Shown here piece by piece: positions 1 to 9,343 of a stretch of 64,000 nt of DNA. Where the stretch lies: contig JAGLDS010000006.1 of assembly GCA_023145435.1 (NCBI GenBank), positions 35,900 to 99,899 of the forward strand, in the 5' to 3' direction. A program made the position numbers and the translations under genes. How positions within the stretch are numbered: position 1 is the stretch's first letter; every line of letters begins with the position of its first letter. The notes beneath the pieces were generated by a model that did no database searches, had not been told where the DNA came from, and worked only from the letters and a program-made list of their open reading frames with translations. Source of the stretch: Clostridiales bacterium. Its GTDB lineage: Bacteria; Bacillota; Clostridia; DUPQ01.

Positions 1-1
1 T

Positions 2-103
2 TATGAAGCATGGCTTGCTGTTATTACCATGAGCGATTTAACACAATTAGATGAGCTATTAGATGAAAAAGCTTATGCTAAATATTGTGAAGAAGAGGAA
101 TAA
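2..103 (+). CDS. gcvH: Glycine cleavage H protein, C-terminal fragment
   Basis: Only the last 33 residues are in the window (YEAWLAVITMSDLTQLDELL, ending in a run of glutamates). They match the C-terminal helix of the lipoyl carrier GcvH, which ends in a similar acidic stretch. The protein shuttles the aminomethyl group between the P, T and L proteins of glycine cleavage. The stop codon lies two bases before the gcvPA start, so this is one operon. The lipoyl-lysine region is outside the window. Identification rests on the tail plus its position directly before gcvPA. Confidence 0.85.
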   Translation, partial: YEAWLAVITMSDLTQLDELLDEKAYAKYCEEEE

Positions 104-105
104 CA

Positions 106-1413
106 ATGGCAAGATATATACCTAATACTAATGAGCAACAAGTTGAAATGCTGCATGCTATTGGTGTAAAAAATATAGAGCAGTTATTTGATATAATTCC
201 AAAAGCAGTTAAATTTAATGGACTACTTAATATTCCTGGTGGGTTAACTGAAATGGAAATTATAAAATATTTTTCCTCTTTAGCTAATTTAAATAAAACC
301 ACAGATGACTATATATGTTTTTTAGGGGCAGGTGCTTATGATCACTATGTACCATCAGTAATAGACCATATGTTGAGCCGACAAGAGTTTTATACCTCAT
401 ATACGCCATATCAACCAGAGATTTCACAAGGAATGTTACAAGCTATTTTTGAATATCAGACAATGATATGTCAATTAACGAGTATGGATGCTTGTAATGC
501 TTCAATGTACGATGGACCAACAGCTTTAGCTGAAGCGTGCGTTATGGCCTATTCAACACAAAAAAGAAAAAACAAGATTCTATTATTAGATAGTATTCAT
601 CCAGAAGCTAAACAAGTAGTGTCTACATATTTGCAGTATAGAGATGTAGATATTGTACAAACTACTTTAGAAACACTTGTTGATGATATAGATGAAAACA
701 CTGCATGTCTTTGTGTACAAACACCAAACTATTATGGACAAGTTGAAAAGTTAAAAGAATTAGGTGAAGCTATTCATAAAGTAAAAGGATTATTAGTTGT
801 ATATACAGATCCAATATCTTTAGGGATTTTACAACCTCCTGGAGATTTTGGGGCAGATATTGTTGTAGGCGAAGGACAAGTTTTAGGAAATCCTTTAGCC
901 TATGGAGGTCCTTATCTTGGCTTTTTTGCAGTAACTGGAAAATTAGTTAGAAAAATGCCAGGACGGATTGTTGGGCAAACAGTTGACACAGAGGGAAAGA
1001 GAGCATTTGTTTTAACGTTACAGGCGAGAGAACAACATATTAGGCGAGAAAAAGCTACATCAAATATTTGCTCAAATCAATCACTAAATGCATTGGCTGC
1101 AACAATCTATTTATCAGTAATAGGGAAAAAAGGGATAAAAGACATTGCTAAACGTTGTCTTGTTAATGCCCATTATACTTATGAGCAATTAATTGATACA
1201 GGTTTATTTGAAAAAGTATCAGATAAACCGTTTTTTAAAGAATTTGTTGTTAAATGTAAAGCTAATGTAAGTAAGATTAATGACCACTTAATAGAGAATG
1301 GATTTTTAGGAGGTTATGATTTAGGAGACGGATTGTGGCTAGTGGCAGTTACGGAGAAGAGGACAAAAGAAGAAATTGATTTATTTGTGAAAGTGGCAGG
1401 TGAAGTAGTATGA
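106..1413 (+). CDS. gcvPA: Glycine dehydrogenase (decarboxylating) subunit 1
   Basis: This is the N-terminal-half subunit of the two-subunit P protein, which decarboxylates glycine and passes the aminomethyl group to lipoyl-GcvH. At 435 residues it has the usual length. Family-typical segments are visible: [20 protein letters not shown] at the start, the [16 protein letters not shown] stretch and the [21 protein letters not shown] segment near residues 95-115. Subunit 1 carries no PLP lysine; that residue is in GcvPB. The start follows an AGAGGA ribosome binding site. The end overlaps gcvPB by four bases (ATGA), which indicates translational coupling. Split P protein is common in Clostridia, Bacilli, Archaea and Thermotogae. 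Confidence 0.97.
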   Translation: MARYIPNTNEQQVEMLHAIGVKNIEQLFDIIPKAVKFNGLLNIPGGLTEMEIIKYFSSLANLNKTTDDYICFLGAGAYDHYVPSVIDHMLSRQEFYTSYTPYQPEISQGMLQAIFEYQTMICQLTSMDACNASMYDGPTALAEACVMAYSTQKRKNKILLLDSIHPEAKQVVSTYLQYRDVDIVQTTLETLVDDIDENTACLCVQTPNYYGQVEKLKELGEAIHKVKGLLVVYTDPISLGILQPPGDFGADIVVGEGQVLGNPLAYGGPYLGFFAVTGKLVRKMPGRIVGQTVDTEGKRAFVLTLQAREQHIRREKATSNICSNQSLNALAATIYLSVIGKKGIKDIAKRCLVNAHYTYEQLIDTGLFEKVSDKPFFKEFVVKCKANVSKINDHLIENGFLGGYDLGDGLWLVAVTEKRTKEEIDLFVKVAGEVV

Positions 1414-2855
1414 AAAAATTGATTTTTGAAATATCACAACCAGGACGAAGTGCTTTTTCTTTACCACCAACTTTAATAAAAGAACAACCACTAGAAAATT
1501 ATTTACCAAAAGAATTAATTAGAAAAGAAAGTGCACCTCTTCCAGAAGTAAGCGAAGTAGATGTAATTAGACATTTTACACATCTAAGTCAGCGAAATTT
1601 TGGAGTAGATCAAGGGTTTTATCCATTAGGATCTTGTACAATGAAATATAACCCTAAAATAAATGAAGATATTGCCAGATTAAATGGGTTTGTAAATGTG
1701 CATCCTTATCAACCTTATAACACAACACAAGGCGCTTTAAAAGCCTTGTATCATCTTGAATTGTTGTTGTGTGAAATTACAGGCATGGATCAAATGACTT
1801 TACAGCCAGCAGCAGGAGCTCATGGAGAAATGGCTGGATTAATGATGATAAAAGCTTATCATGAAGCAAAAAGCGATCATAAACGTACTAAAATAATATG
1901 TCCAGACTCTGCTCATGGAACAAATCCTGCATCAGCTGCCATATCAGGATTTGATGTTGTAACTGTTCATTCCAATGACAAAGGACTAGTAGATATTAAT
2001 GATTTAAAAGAATTAATGGATGATCAAGTTGCTGGATTAATGTTAACTAACCCAAATACTTTAGGCCTTTTTGAAGAAGAAATTATGGAAATAGCAACTA
2101 TTGTTCATGAAAAAGGTGGCCTTCTATATTATGATGGAGCTAATGCAAATGCAATTTTAGGAAAAGTTAGACCAGGTGACATGGGCTTTGATGTTGTTCA
2201 CTTAAATTTACATAAAACATTTTCCACACCACATGGTGGTGGTGGACCAGGTTCAGGACCAGTTGGAGTAAAAAAAGAGTTAATTCCCTATCTTCCCATA
2301 CCAATAGTGAAAGAAAATAATAATGAGTTTTATCTTTCATATAACCATCCTTTAACAATAGGAAAAATCAGATCTTTTTATGGTAATTTTTCTGTGTTAA
2401 TTAAAGCTTATGCATATATTTTAACTATGGGCAATAAAGGATTAAAAGAAGTTTCAGAAAATGCAGTGTTAAATGCTAATTATGTTATGTCACAAATTAA
2501 AGATGATTTCATAGTTCCTTTTGGTACATCGTGTATGCATGAGTTTGTATTATCAGGACAATTACAAAAAGAAAAGGGTGCTTCTACGTTAGATATGGCT
2601 AAACGATTACTTGATTATGGTTATCATCCGCCAACTATCTATTTCCCTTTAATCGTCAAAGAGGCTATGATGATTGAACCTACAGAAACAGAAGGTAAAG
2701 AAACATTAGATGAGTTTATAAAAGTTATGAAAGATATTGTGGCTGAAGTTGATAAAAATCAAAGTTTAGTTCATAATGCGCCACATACCACAGTGGTTAA
2801 ACGTCTAGATGAAGTTATGGCTGCTAGAAAACCAATTGTAAAGTACACACCTTAA
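1410..2855 (+). CDS. gcvPB: Glycine dehydrogenase (decarboxylating) subunit 2
   Basis: This is the PLP-binding subunit of the split P protein. At 481 residues it has normal length. The cofactor lysine sits in [20 protein letters not shown] near residue 268, and the glycine-rich stretch after it is diagnostic. The early segment [18 protein letters not shown] is also typical of the family. With GcvPA it releases CO2 from glycine and loads the H protein. Translation is coupled to gcvPA by an ATGA overlap. The stop codon overlaps by four bases the stop of the convergent nucleotidyltransferase gene, and I see no hairpin terminator between them. Confidence 0.97.
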   Translation: MKKLIFEISQPGRSAFSLPPTLIKEQPLENYLPKELIRKESAPLPEVSEVDVIRHFTHLSQRNFGVDQGFYPLGSCTMKYNPKINEDIARLNGFVNVHPYQPYNTTQGALKALYHLELLLCEITGMDQMTLQPAAGAHGEMAGLMMIKAYHEAKSDHKRTKIICPDSAHGTNPASAAISGFDVVTVHSNDKGLVDINDLKELMDDQVAGLMLTNPNTLGLFEEEIMEIATIVHEKGGLLYYDGANANAILGKVRPGDMGFDVVHLNLHKTFSTPHGGGGPGSGPVGVKKELIPYLPIPIVKENNNEFYLSYNHPLTIGKIRSFYGNFSVLIKAYAYILTMGNKGLKEVSENAVLNANYVMSQIKDDFIVPFGTSCMHEFVLSGQLQKEKGASTLDMAKRLLDYGYHPPTIYFPLIVKEAMMIEPTETEGKETLDEFIKVMKDIVAEVDKNQSLVHNAPHTTVVKRLDEVMAARKPIVKYTP

Positions 2856-3949
2856 TTGTGTTTACCTAAAATGTGTTTTCTAAAAAATGCTTTCCATAAA
2901 GAACAATAAGAGTCATAGGGAGAATTCATTAGAACATCTTTTGGAAACCCTATGATTTTTTTGTACAATGATAAATCATTATTTGTCATTGTATAACCAT
3001 GCCATCCTAGTTTTCCAAAAACAGTTTTTGGTGGAGTTAAGTTCTTTTTAGAACAAACCATGTTTTTTTTATTATTCCCATACTTTTTACAATCTAATAA
3101 AACCCATTCATCAATTTTAATAGAAGAGACTTCATTAAAAAATGAAAGCATAATATATATTGTATAAGAATAAGAACTATTCTTTATTATATTAATAATC
3201 TCTTTCCAGTTAATAGCATCTTCGTTTTCTAAAATTGTATATAAATCAGTTACCCATCTTATAATAAAAACAGGATCCCAAGTAGCCGCATGGAGTAGAG
3301 TGTTTATAATTTGATTTTCAGGCGTTAGTACATTTACAGCTACTCCTTTATAATTAAGTGCAATAGTTTTAGTAAGAGTAATATTTATATTTCTAAGATA
3401 ATTGCTTTTCCAATGTAAATCGATTTCAAAACCAAGGCTATTAGAAAAAGCGAAGGAATGCCTAGTATCTATATTAGTAGCAACATCATATGAAAATTGT
3501 GGTGAAAAGCCATGTGATTGTAAAACAGAAATAGTATCAGGGATTTGTTTTTTTGTAACAAGTAAATCTATATCATTCATATGCCTTAACCCTTTATCTT
3601 GGTCATAGGTTAATATAATTGCTAATCCTTTTATTACTGTGAATGGAATATGATTTTTATTTAATTCTCTTCCAACTGATAATAAGTTATTAAAATGAAT
3701 ACTATTTTTGAATAGAGTTTTCTTATAAACACCTTTATATCTATTGATGTTTTCATCAACTATGTTGCCTTTTACTAGTCGTTTATATAGTAAAGGAAGA
3801 AGACGATAGCTTTCTCCATCAATATAATCAACAATATTAACTTGGTTTATCCAAGCATCATAATAGATAGGTAAATCAAAAACATTACCAACAATAGCTT
3901 GTAATAAATATTTTTGAGAAGAAGTAATTGAAAGCTTAAGATGTTTCAT
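2852..3949 (-). CDS. Nucleotidyltransferase family protein (NTP_transf_5-like)
   Basis: A 365-residue protein that resembles the uncharacterised nucleotidyltransferase family often annotated NTP_transf_5. The signature is visible near residues 120-130: [14 protein letters not shown], where the D-x-D pair would bind the metal and nucleotide. Upstream, [17 protein letters not shown] is the usual lead-in strand. Members occur in polysaccharide clusters and as tailoring enzymes in some lasso peptide clusters, where they nucleotidylate a phosphorylated C-terminus. The start codon overlaps the stop of the kinase-glycosyltransferase gene by four bases, so the two are coupled. The substrate is unknown. 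No membrane segment is visible. Confidence 0.75.
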   Translation of the reverse strand: MKHLKLSITSSQKYLLQAIVGNVFDLPIYYDAWINQVNIVDYIDGESYRLLPLLYKRLVKGNIVDENINRYKGVYKKTLFKNSIHFNNLLSVGRELNKNHIPFTVIKGLAIILTYDQDKGLRHMNDIDLLVTKKQIPDTISVLQSHGFSPQFSYDVATNIDTRHSFAFSNSLGFEIDLHWKSNYLRNINITLTKTIALNYKGVAVNVLTPENQIINTLLHAATWDPVFIIRWVTDLYTILENEDAINWKEIINIIKNSSYSYTIYIMLSFFNEVSSIKIDEWVLLDCKKYGNNKKNMVCSKKNLTPPKTVFGKLGWHGYTMTNNDLSLYKKIIGFPKDVLMNSPYDSYCSLWKAFFRKHILGKHN

Positions 3950-6336
3950 TTTCTTTTTTCCTTAATTCGTTTAGCAAATACTTTAGCAAAATCTTGACGG
4001 TTTTGCTTATTAATAATACCAAAATTATTATAGTGCATTCTACGATACATAAGAACTTTTGGGATAATAGCAGAGCGTAATTGACTATCATCTAAACGTC
4101 CAATCCAATCAATAGATTCTCCAACTCTTAGCTGTTCATCAAAAAAACCAACAGTTAGAAAATCTTCTTTTTTTATAAGCATAGTTCCTGCATGACGTCC
4201 CTTTGAAGGGTTGGTGGGACATATGTACTTTGACTTATATGCTTGATTAACTTCGCTAGAATAAAATTGACTTATGTGTCCAAAGACCACATCAGTAGTA
4301 ACGTCAAAAAGAAGTCTCTCAAGTTGAATTTGTAATTTGTAAGGAACCCACACATCATCATGATCTATAAAAGCCAAGTAATTTCCCCTAGCTTTTCTAA
4401 CACCTGTATTTCTAGCACCACCTATTCCTTTGTTCTCTTGATAACAGTAAATAATTCTATCATCTTTATAACTGTCAACTAATTGTTTAGTGTTATTAGT
4501 TGAACCATCATCTACTATAATAATTTCAAAAACAGAATGTGTTTGAGCAACAACTGAATCAAGGCATGTAAGCAAATGAGTAGTTGAATTATATGCTGGA
4601 ATAATTAAACTAATTAATACATCTTCTTTTCTTTTTTTTCGCTTAATGGAAGTTGATAAAATCTTAAATATAAATTGTCTATTTTTTTGAATATCACTTG
4701 AAATGTTATTATCGTGAATTAATTTATCATATAATATTTCATCTAGAGTATGAATTTGTAACGATGATTCAATTATCCTATTTAAAAAATCAAAGTCTTC
4801 ACCTAATTTTAGAGATTCATTGAAAAGACCAAGTTGATTTAAAACTGATTTCTCTAGAAGTTGACTACTTGGAACTCTAGTTGAATATCTCTTTTGGTGT
4901 TCAATTGTTTGAACCCAACTATAATCTTTAGTTGGATCTTCAAAAACTAAATTATGTTTAGTAAAAAGAACAGATACATCTGGATGATATCTATGATAAG
5001 TAATTTGTTTGAAAAGCTTATCTTTATACCATACATCATCGTGATCAATAAAAGCGATTAATGACCCTTTTGCATAATTTATACCTAAATTTCTAGCAGC
5101 ACCAGGTCCGCTATTTTCTTGGTAGTAGTAAGAAATATTTTCACTTTTATATGATTTAATAAGAGTAGCAGTATTATCAGTTGAACCATCATCAACTATT
5201 ATTAATTCTACTTGTTTATGAGATTGGTTTAACACACTATCTATTGCTTTTTTTATGTACTTTTGTCCGTTATATACTGCCATTATGACTGATACCAGTG
5301 GGTGGTGGGTAATAAAGGTCTGTAAACCTAATATATTTTTTTCAATTTGATTACTTAATGTATATTCATATACTGGAAAACTTTTTACTAGTTTTGAGAT
5401 ATGCTTAATAAATGAATGATTTGCTCCTGGTAATTGAAACATAGTACTAGCACCAATTGTGGCTAAGGCTCTTGTTTTTGGTATTTTTTCTATGTGAACT
5501 TGTTTTAAATCTTGTCTATTAATAAAGATAATTCCTTCTAACTTGAATCGCTTACCAATGGTTTTATGAGGAATATCTGTTATAAATAAATAACCCTTTT
5601 CTTCATTGGTAGGTTTATTTACTAAGAAATTATTTACTATTGGGAAAAGTTTAATCATATCGTTATTAATTTTAATAGTATTATAAATAGAGGTGACATA
5701 AGGGTGATCATTATTTTCAATTATGACATAATCATCACCTAATAAGGTACTACCTTCAAATAAACTTAACATGGATAAAGTGGATTTTCCAACACCACCT
5801 CGCCCTGCAAGAAGATAACCACTATCACTATTTGAAATAGCCGCTGAATGAATAAGTGTCATATTGTTTTTAACGCAAAACCAATGAAGTAACATTCTCA
5901 TTGGGCAAGCTTTTTCATAATAAGGCATGGTTTCTAATGAATTAACAACATAATAAGCATTTTGATTTGGAAAATCAATAAATGTCATCATTGATGTTAA
6001 AATATTATAGAGTAAATGAGTATCTTCATGATTAAAAAAGTAAGTGGCGTTTACAACATTATTTGCATTTTCTCCTGTAATTATATCATAGGGCATTTTA
6101 ATTGATGTAGATAATTCATCAAAAATATGAACAGTTAATACATAATTGTCACATGGTTTCACAAGAAGATGTTCAAAAGGTTTACAGAGTACATTAACCA
6201 ATGTATCGTTGGCAAATAAAAAGCGAATAGGGATATTGTTTATTATTAAGTACTTTTCAACTGGTTCGAAAGAACAAGCTTCATTCCAATATTGTTTAAT
6301 AATGTTTTTAATTGCGCTATATCGTTTTTCACTCAT
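3946..6336 (-). CDS. HPr-kinase-like domain fused to two GT2 glycosyltransferases
   Basis: A 796-residue three-domain protein. Residues 1-340 resemble the HPr serine kinase C-domain proteins found in peptide-tailoring clusters: a P-loop GRGGVGKST near 178-186 and a following LLGDDYVII strand. Residues about 345-560 form a family 2 glycosyltransferase (SVIMAVYNG, IIVDDGSTDNT, AFIDHDDVW, LGEDFDF). Residues about 573-796 form a second one (SLIIPAYNS, IIVDDGSTNNT, AFIDHDDVW, VGESIDWI). Both keep the DDGS and DHDD motifs, so both look active. No transmembrane helix is evident. The kinase could phosphorylate a peptide or sugar and the transferases could add sugars to it, but that is inference. The gene overlaps its neighbours by 8 and 4 bases. 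Confidence 0.85.
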   Translation of the reverse strand: MSEKRYSAIKNIIKQYWNEACSFEPVEKYLIINNIPIRFLFANDTLVNVLCKPFEHLLVKPCDNYVLTVHIFDELSTSIKMPYDIITGENANNVVNATYFFNHEDTHLLYNILTSMMTFIDFPNQNAYYVVNSLETMPYYEKACPMRMLLHWFCVKNNMTLIHSAAISNSDSGYLLAGRGGVGKSTLSMLSLFEGSTLLGDDYVIIENNDHPYVTSIYNTIKINNDMIKLFPIVNNFLVNKPTNEEKGYLFITDIPHKTIGKRFKLEGIIFINRQDLKQVHIEKIPKTRALATIGASTMFQLPGANHSFIKHISKLVKSFPVYEYTLSNQIEKNILGLQTFITHHPLVSVIMAVYNGQKYIKKAIDSVLNQSHKQVELIIVDDGSTDNTATLIKSYKSENISYYYQENSGPGAARNLGINYAKGSLIAFIDHDDVWYKDKLFKQITYHRYHPDVSVLFTKHNLVFEDPTKDYSWVQTIEHQKRYSTRVPSSQLLEKSVLNQLGLFNESLKLGEDFDFLNRIIESSLQIHTLDEILYDKLIHDNNISSDIQKNRQFIFKILSTSIKRKKRKEDVLISLIIPAYNSTTHLLTCLDSVVAQTHSVFEIIIVDDGSTNNTKQLVDSYKDDRIIYCYQENKGIGGARNTGVRKARGNYLAFIDHDDVWVPYKLQIQLERLLFDVTTDVVFGHISQFYSSEVNQAYKSKYICPTNPSKGRHAGTMLIKKEDFLTVGFFDEQLRVGESIDWIGRLDDSQLRSAIIPKVLMYRRMHYNNFGIINKQNRQDFAKVFAKRIKEKRK

Positions 6337-6745
6337 CTTTTTTATGAGGCCATCCTTCTTCTTTTACTTCATGAATTGGATCTAGTAATAACATTTCACG
6401 CATATCATCAAATTCTTCAATAAGAGGAGCTATATATGGTTGAGGTATATGATTTGTATCTGATGTTTGAGAAGAGATACCTTCTGTTAGTAATTGCTTA
6501 TCTAATAAGTATGAAAGTATTTTAGTAATATCACTAGTAGCAGTATTTTTATCAACTGAAAATACTAATTGATATCCTTTTATAACTTGCTCTTGGATAT
6601 CTCCATTATTAAAGGTAAAAAAGATATATGAGGCTGTTTCATTAAAGCTATAATAGCAACCTGTTTCAAGATTGATAACAACAGTATCTTTGTCAATTTC
6701 TTCACTGATAATGCGTTCATCATCAATAAAATATTGTTTATTCAT
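6329..6745 (-). CDS. PqqD-family protein with acidic C-terminal tail
   Basis: A 138-residue protein. Residues 1-90 resemble PqqD: EEIDKDTVVINLETGCYYSFNETASYIFF is the typical beta-beta-beta/helix pattern, followed by a helical half. PqqD domains act as RiPP recognition elements that bind leader peptides. After about residue 100 comes an extra tail, PYIAPLIEEFDDMREMLLLDPIHEV..EGWP, which is not part of the PqqD fold. I recall similar tails on other PqqD-like proteins of kinase-containing clusters but cannot check this here. It is the first gene of the cassette, with an AAGGAGGGG ribosome binding site, and overlaps the next gene by 8 bases. It may be a chaperone, the modified substrate, or both. 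Confidence 0.75.
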   Translation of the reverse strand: MNKQYFIDDERIISEEIDKDTVVINLETGCYYSFNETASYIFFTFNNGDIQEQVIKGYQLVFSVDKNTATSDITKILSYLLDKQLLTEGISSQTSDTNHIPQPYIAPLIEEFDDMREMLLLDPIHEVKEEGWPHKKDE

Positions 6746-6776
6746 AACCCCTCCTTGTCCTAACTAATCACACAAA

Positions 6777-6805
6777 ATTATATCATTTATGATATAATAA
6801 AACAA
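6777..6805. promoter_or_regulatory. Divergent promoters on an inverted repeat
   Basis: The inverted repeat TTATATCA-TTTA-TGATATAA (6778-6797) carries a -10 hexamer on each side. Leftward, TTGTTT (6800-6805) lies 17 bases from TATAAT (6777-6782) and would serve the PqqD cassette. Rightward, TATAAT (6793-6798) would serve the sialidase-fold genes, but no good -35 is visible for it. A dimeric regulator binding the repeat could block both. The promoter reading is inference from the hexamers. Confidence 0.5.
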
Positions 6806-6824
6806 ATTATAGGAGGCTATTAAC

Positions 6825-7940
6825 ATGGGATTAAAGAAGATAAAAGATGTTTTAATTTATAAAGATGCAAGATATTATTCAACGTTTCCAAACATTATAA
6901 AATTAAAAGATGACACTTTATTGGTGTCATTTAGACAAGCTCCTAATCGTTTAGAAACCTATGGGGATATTACACATGGTGATCCTGCTTCAAAAGGAGT
7001 TTTTATTACTTCAAAAGATAATGGGAAAACATGGGATAGTGATGTGTCTATAATTCATGATCACTTTTTTTATGGAGTACAAGACCCATGTGTTAACTAT
7101 CTAGAGGATGGAACGATTCTCTCAACTTTTTTCATGTGGAAATTTGGTGAAGCAAAAGATTATCCTAATGCAACTAGAAAAATGCATGCAGGCTACAGTG
7201 AGCATGTAATGTTTTTAAAAGATGCCTATACTACTCGCTCTCATGATGAGGGAAAAACCTTTGAAAAACCATTAAAAATTGACTTTTATGGAAAAGAAAA
7301 GACTAATACTGTTAGGGGAAATGTGGCTAAACTACCTGATGGAAGTATTGTTTTAGCAGTTGCAGGTTATCATGATGTTATGAATTTAAGAAAAATAAGC
7401 ATAATACAAAGTTACGATCAAGGGAAAACTTGGAAACGATTAAACACTATTCCAGTGGTACCTAATGCATTTATGGGAGAACCAAATCTGTTTTTAACAA
7501 AAGGCGAAAAACTTGTATGTATGTTGCGAACACATAAAGAAGATGGAGACAAAAGTGTATATGATGATGGTAATAATGATATGGCATATATGCATTATTC
7601 AGTTTCTCTAGATTTTGGTAAAACCTGGTCACAACCTAAAAAAACACCATACACATCACCATCACCTTTTGAAGCCATACAATTAAAAAGTGGAAATGTG
7701 CTAATGACTTATGGAAACAGATATAAACCATATGGAATTAAAGCAATTTTATTAGATGGTGAAATGAATAATATTGAAAGTGCAAGCGAAATGCAAATAA
7801 GAGACTGCGGTATAAATCATGACTTAGGATATACACGTTCTGTTCAATTACCAAATGATGATATTTTAGTAGTTTATTACATGTATGATGAAAAAGATAA
7901 AATAAGACATATTGAAGGGACAATACTAAGAGAAATATAA
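6825..7940 (+). CDS. Sialidase-fold (BNR/Asp-box) protein, copy 1
   Basis: A 371-residue protein with the repeated Asp-box motif S-x-D-x-G-x-T-W of the six-bladed sialidase fold: TSKDNGKTWD, SHDEGKTFE, SYDQGKTWK and SLDFGKTWS. A conserved FRQAPNRLET segment near residue 40 could hold an active-site arginine. There is no signal peptide, so the protein is probably cytoplasmic. Such proteins are often annotated exo-alpha-sialidase, but the fold is shared by other glycosidases and by non-enzymes, so the substrate is open. The gene has an AGGAGG ribosome binding site and is followed nine bases later by a close paralogue. Confidence 0.8.
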   Translation: MGLKKIKDVLIYKDARYYSTFPNIIKLKDDTLLVSFRQAPNRLETYGDITHGDPASKGVFITSKDNGKTWDSDVSIIHDHFFYGVQDPCVNYLEDGTILSTFFMWKFGEAKDYPNATRKMHAGYSEHVMFLKDAYTTRSHDEGKTFEKPLKIDFYGKEKTNTVRGNVAKLPDGSIVLAVAGYHDVMNLRKISIIQSYDQGKTWKRLNTIPVVPNAFMGEPNLFLTKGEKLVCMLRTHKEDGDKSVYDDGNNDMAYMHYSVSLDFGKTWSQPKKTPYTSPSPFEAIQLKSGNVLMTYGNRYKPYGIKAILLDGEMNNIESASEMQIRDCGINHDLGYTRSVQLPNDDILVVYYMYDEKDKIRHIEGTILREI

Positions 7941-7949
7941 GAGGTAAAA

Positions 7950-9065
7950 ATGCTATTAAAAAAAATCAAAGATATACTTATCTACAAAGATAAAAGATTT
8001 TACTCCACATTTCCAAATGTAATTAAACTAAAAGACAATACCTTAATGGTTTCTTTTAGACAAGCTCCTAATCGTTTAGAAACACATGGTGACTTTACAC
8101 ATAATGACCCTGCCTCAAAAGCTGTATATGTAACATCAAAGGACAACGGAAAAACATGGGATAAAAATGTTAGTGTAATATATGATCACTTTTTTCATGG
8201 AGTACAAGATCCTTCAATGAACTATTTAGAAGATGGAACAATTCTTTCCATGTTTTTTACATGGAAGTATGGAGAAAAAAATGATTTTCCAAATGAGACT
8301 AGAATAATGCATGCAGGATATTCTGATCATGTAGCAATGATGGTAGATACATTTTCGACACGTTCATATGATAATGGGAAAACTTGGGAAAAACCAATAC
8401 TTGTTGATTATTACAAGAAAGAGTCAAAAGTTGCAGTAAGGGGAAATTGTGTCGTACTTGATGATGGAAGTCTTGTTTTAGCAATCGCTTGGTATAACAA
8501 TGATTTTACTAAAAGACTAAATGATATTATTAAAAGTAAAGATAAAGGGAAAACTTGGGAGAAATTATATACATTTCGTAAAATAAAAAATTTATTTATG
8601 ACGGAGCCAAATCTTTTTAGGACCAAAAGCGGTAAATTAGTATGTATGATGAGAACACATAAAGAAGATGAAAGTAAAAACATATATGATGATGGAAACA
8701 ACGATATGGCATATATGTATTACTCAGAATCATTAGATGAAGGTAAAACATGGAAAGATCCTAAAAAAACACCGTATACTTCACCATCACCCTTTGAAGC
8801 TATTCAATTGAAAAGTGGAAATGTTTTAATGACTTATGGAAATAGATATAAACCATATGGAATTAAAGCAGTACTTTTAGATGGTGAAATGAATAACATT
8901 GAAAGTGCTAATGAATTACAAATAAGAAATTGTTGCACTAATCATGACTTAGGATATACACGTTCTGTTCAATTACCAAATGATGATATTTTAGTGACTT
9001 ATTATATGTATGATGAAATTGATAATATAAGACATATAGAAGGAACTATTTTAAGAGAAGTATGA
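7950..9065 (+). CDS. Sialidase-fold (BNR/Asp-box) protein, copy 2
   Basis: This is a tandem paralogue of the preceding gene with the same length (371 residues) and the same Asp boxes (TSKDNGKTWD, SYDNGKTWE, SKDKGKTWE, SLDEGKTWK). The last third is nearly identical to copy 1, including PYTSPSPFEAIQLKSGNVLM, while residues of about 150-225 differ strongly. Those residues lie in the middle blades and may set specificity. No secretion signal is visible. The ribosome binding site AGAGGT is present, and the stop overlaps the DUF952 start (ATGA). The pair probably acts on related sugars inside the cell; the exact activity is not readable from sequence. Confidence 0.8.
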   Translation: MLLKKIKDILIYKDKRFYSTFPNVIKLKDNTLMVSFRQAPNRLETHGDFTHNDPASKAVYVTSKDNGKTWDKNVSVIYDHFFHGVQDPSMNYLEDGTILSMFFTWKYGEKNDFPNETRIMHAGYSDHVAMMVDTFSTRSYDNGKTWEKPILVDYYKKESKVAVRGNCVVLDDGSLVLAIAWYNNDFTKRLNDIIKSKDKGKTWEKLYTFRKIKNLFMTEPNLFRTKSGKLVCMMRTHKEDESKNIYDDGNNDMAYMYYSESLDEGKTWKDPKKTPYTSPSPFEAIQLKSGNVLMTYGNRYKPYGIKAVLLDGEMNNIESANELQIRNCCTNHDLGYTRSVQLPNDDILVTYYMYDEIDNIRHIEGTILREV

Positions 9066-9343
9066 TTTATCACATAACAACATATGATGAATATGAAATT
9101 GCTTGTAAAAAAGGCTCCTATGAAACAATGACGTTACAAACGGAAGGTTTCACGCATTGCTCCTATCTTACGCAAGTTATAGCAATTGCCAATGAGTTTT
9201 TTAGCAGTAAGAAAAAGTTATGTTTACTATATGATTTAGGAGAGAAGTATCCTCATATTTACGGACCACTAAATCTAGATGCCATTGTTATGGTAAAACC
9301 GTTAGAGGAAGAAAATGGAACATTTAACTTACCAATTATCTAA
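9062..9343 (+). CDS. DUF952 family protein
   Basis: A 93-residue protein with the DUF952 pattern: MIYHITT at the start, GFTHCSYLTQVIAIAN in the middle (the family usually has FIHCS) and YPHIYGPLNLDAIV near the end. Proteins of this family are small, cytosolic and of unknown biochemical role; a relation to the ADP-ribosyltransferase fold has been proposed for them. Translation is coupled at both ends: the start overlaps the second sialidase-fold gene, and the last 29 bases overlap the methyltransferase gene. Confidence 0.85.
   Translation: MIYHITTYDEYEIACKKGSYETMTLQTEGFTHCSYLTQVIAIANEFFSSKKKLCLLYDLGEKYPHIYGPLNLDAIVMVKPLEEENGTFNLPII

Noticed and set aside
2167-2358. Minus-strand ORF of 63 residues inside gcvPB
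   Set aside because: Shadow of a conserved gene; low-complexity translation and no ribosome binding site. The same holds for the other short ORFs lying inside long, well-identified genes.
3402-3608. Plus-strand 68-residue ORF as a possible peptide precursor for the PqqD cassette
   Set aside because: It is antisense within the nucleotidyltransferase gene, lacks a ribosome binding site and does not resemble a leader-core precursor.
4300-5300. Internal repeats in the kinase-glycosyltransferase gene as a DNA repeat
   Set aside because: The similarity comes from two glycosyltransferase domains sharing protein motifs; the nucleotide identity is not that of a recent duplication.
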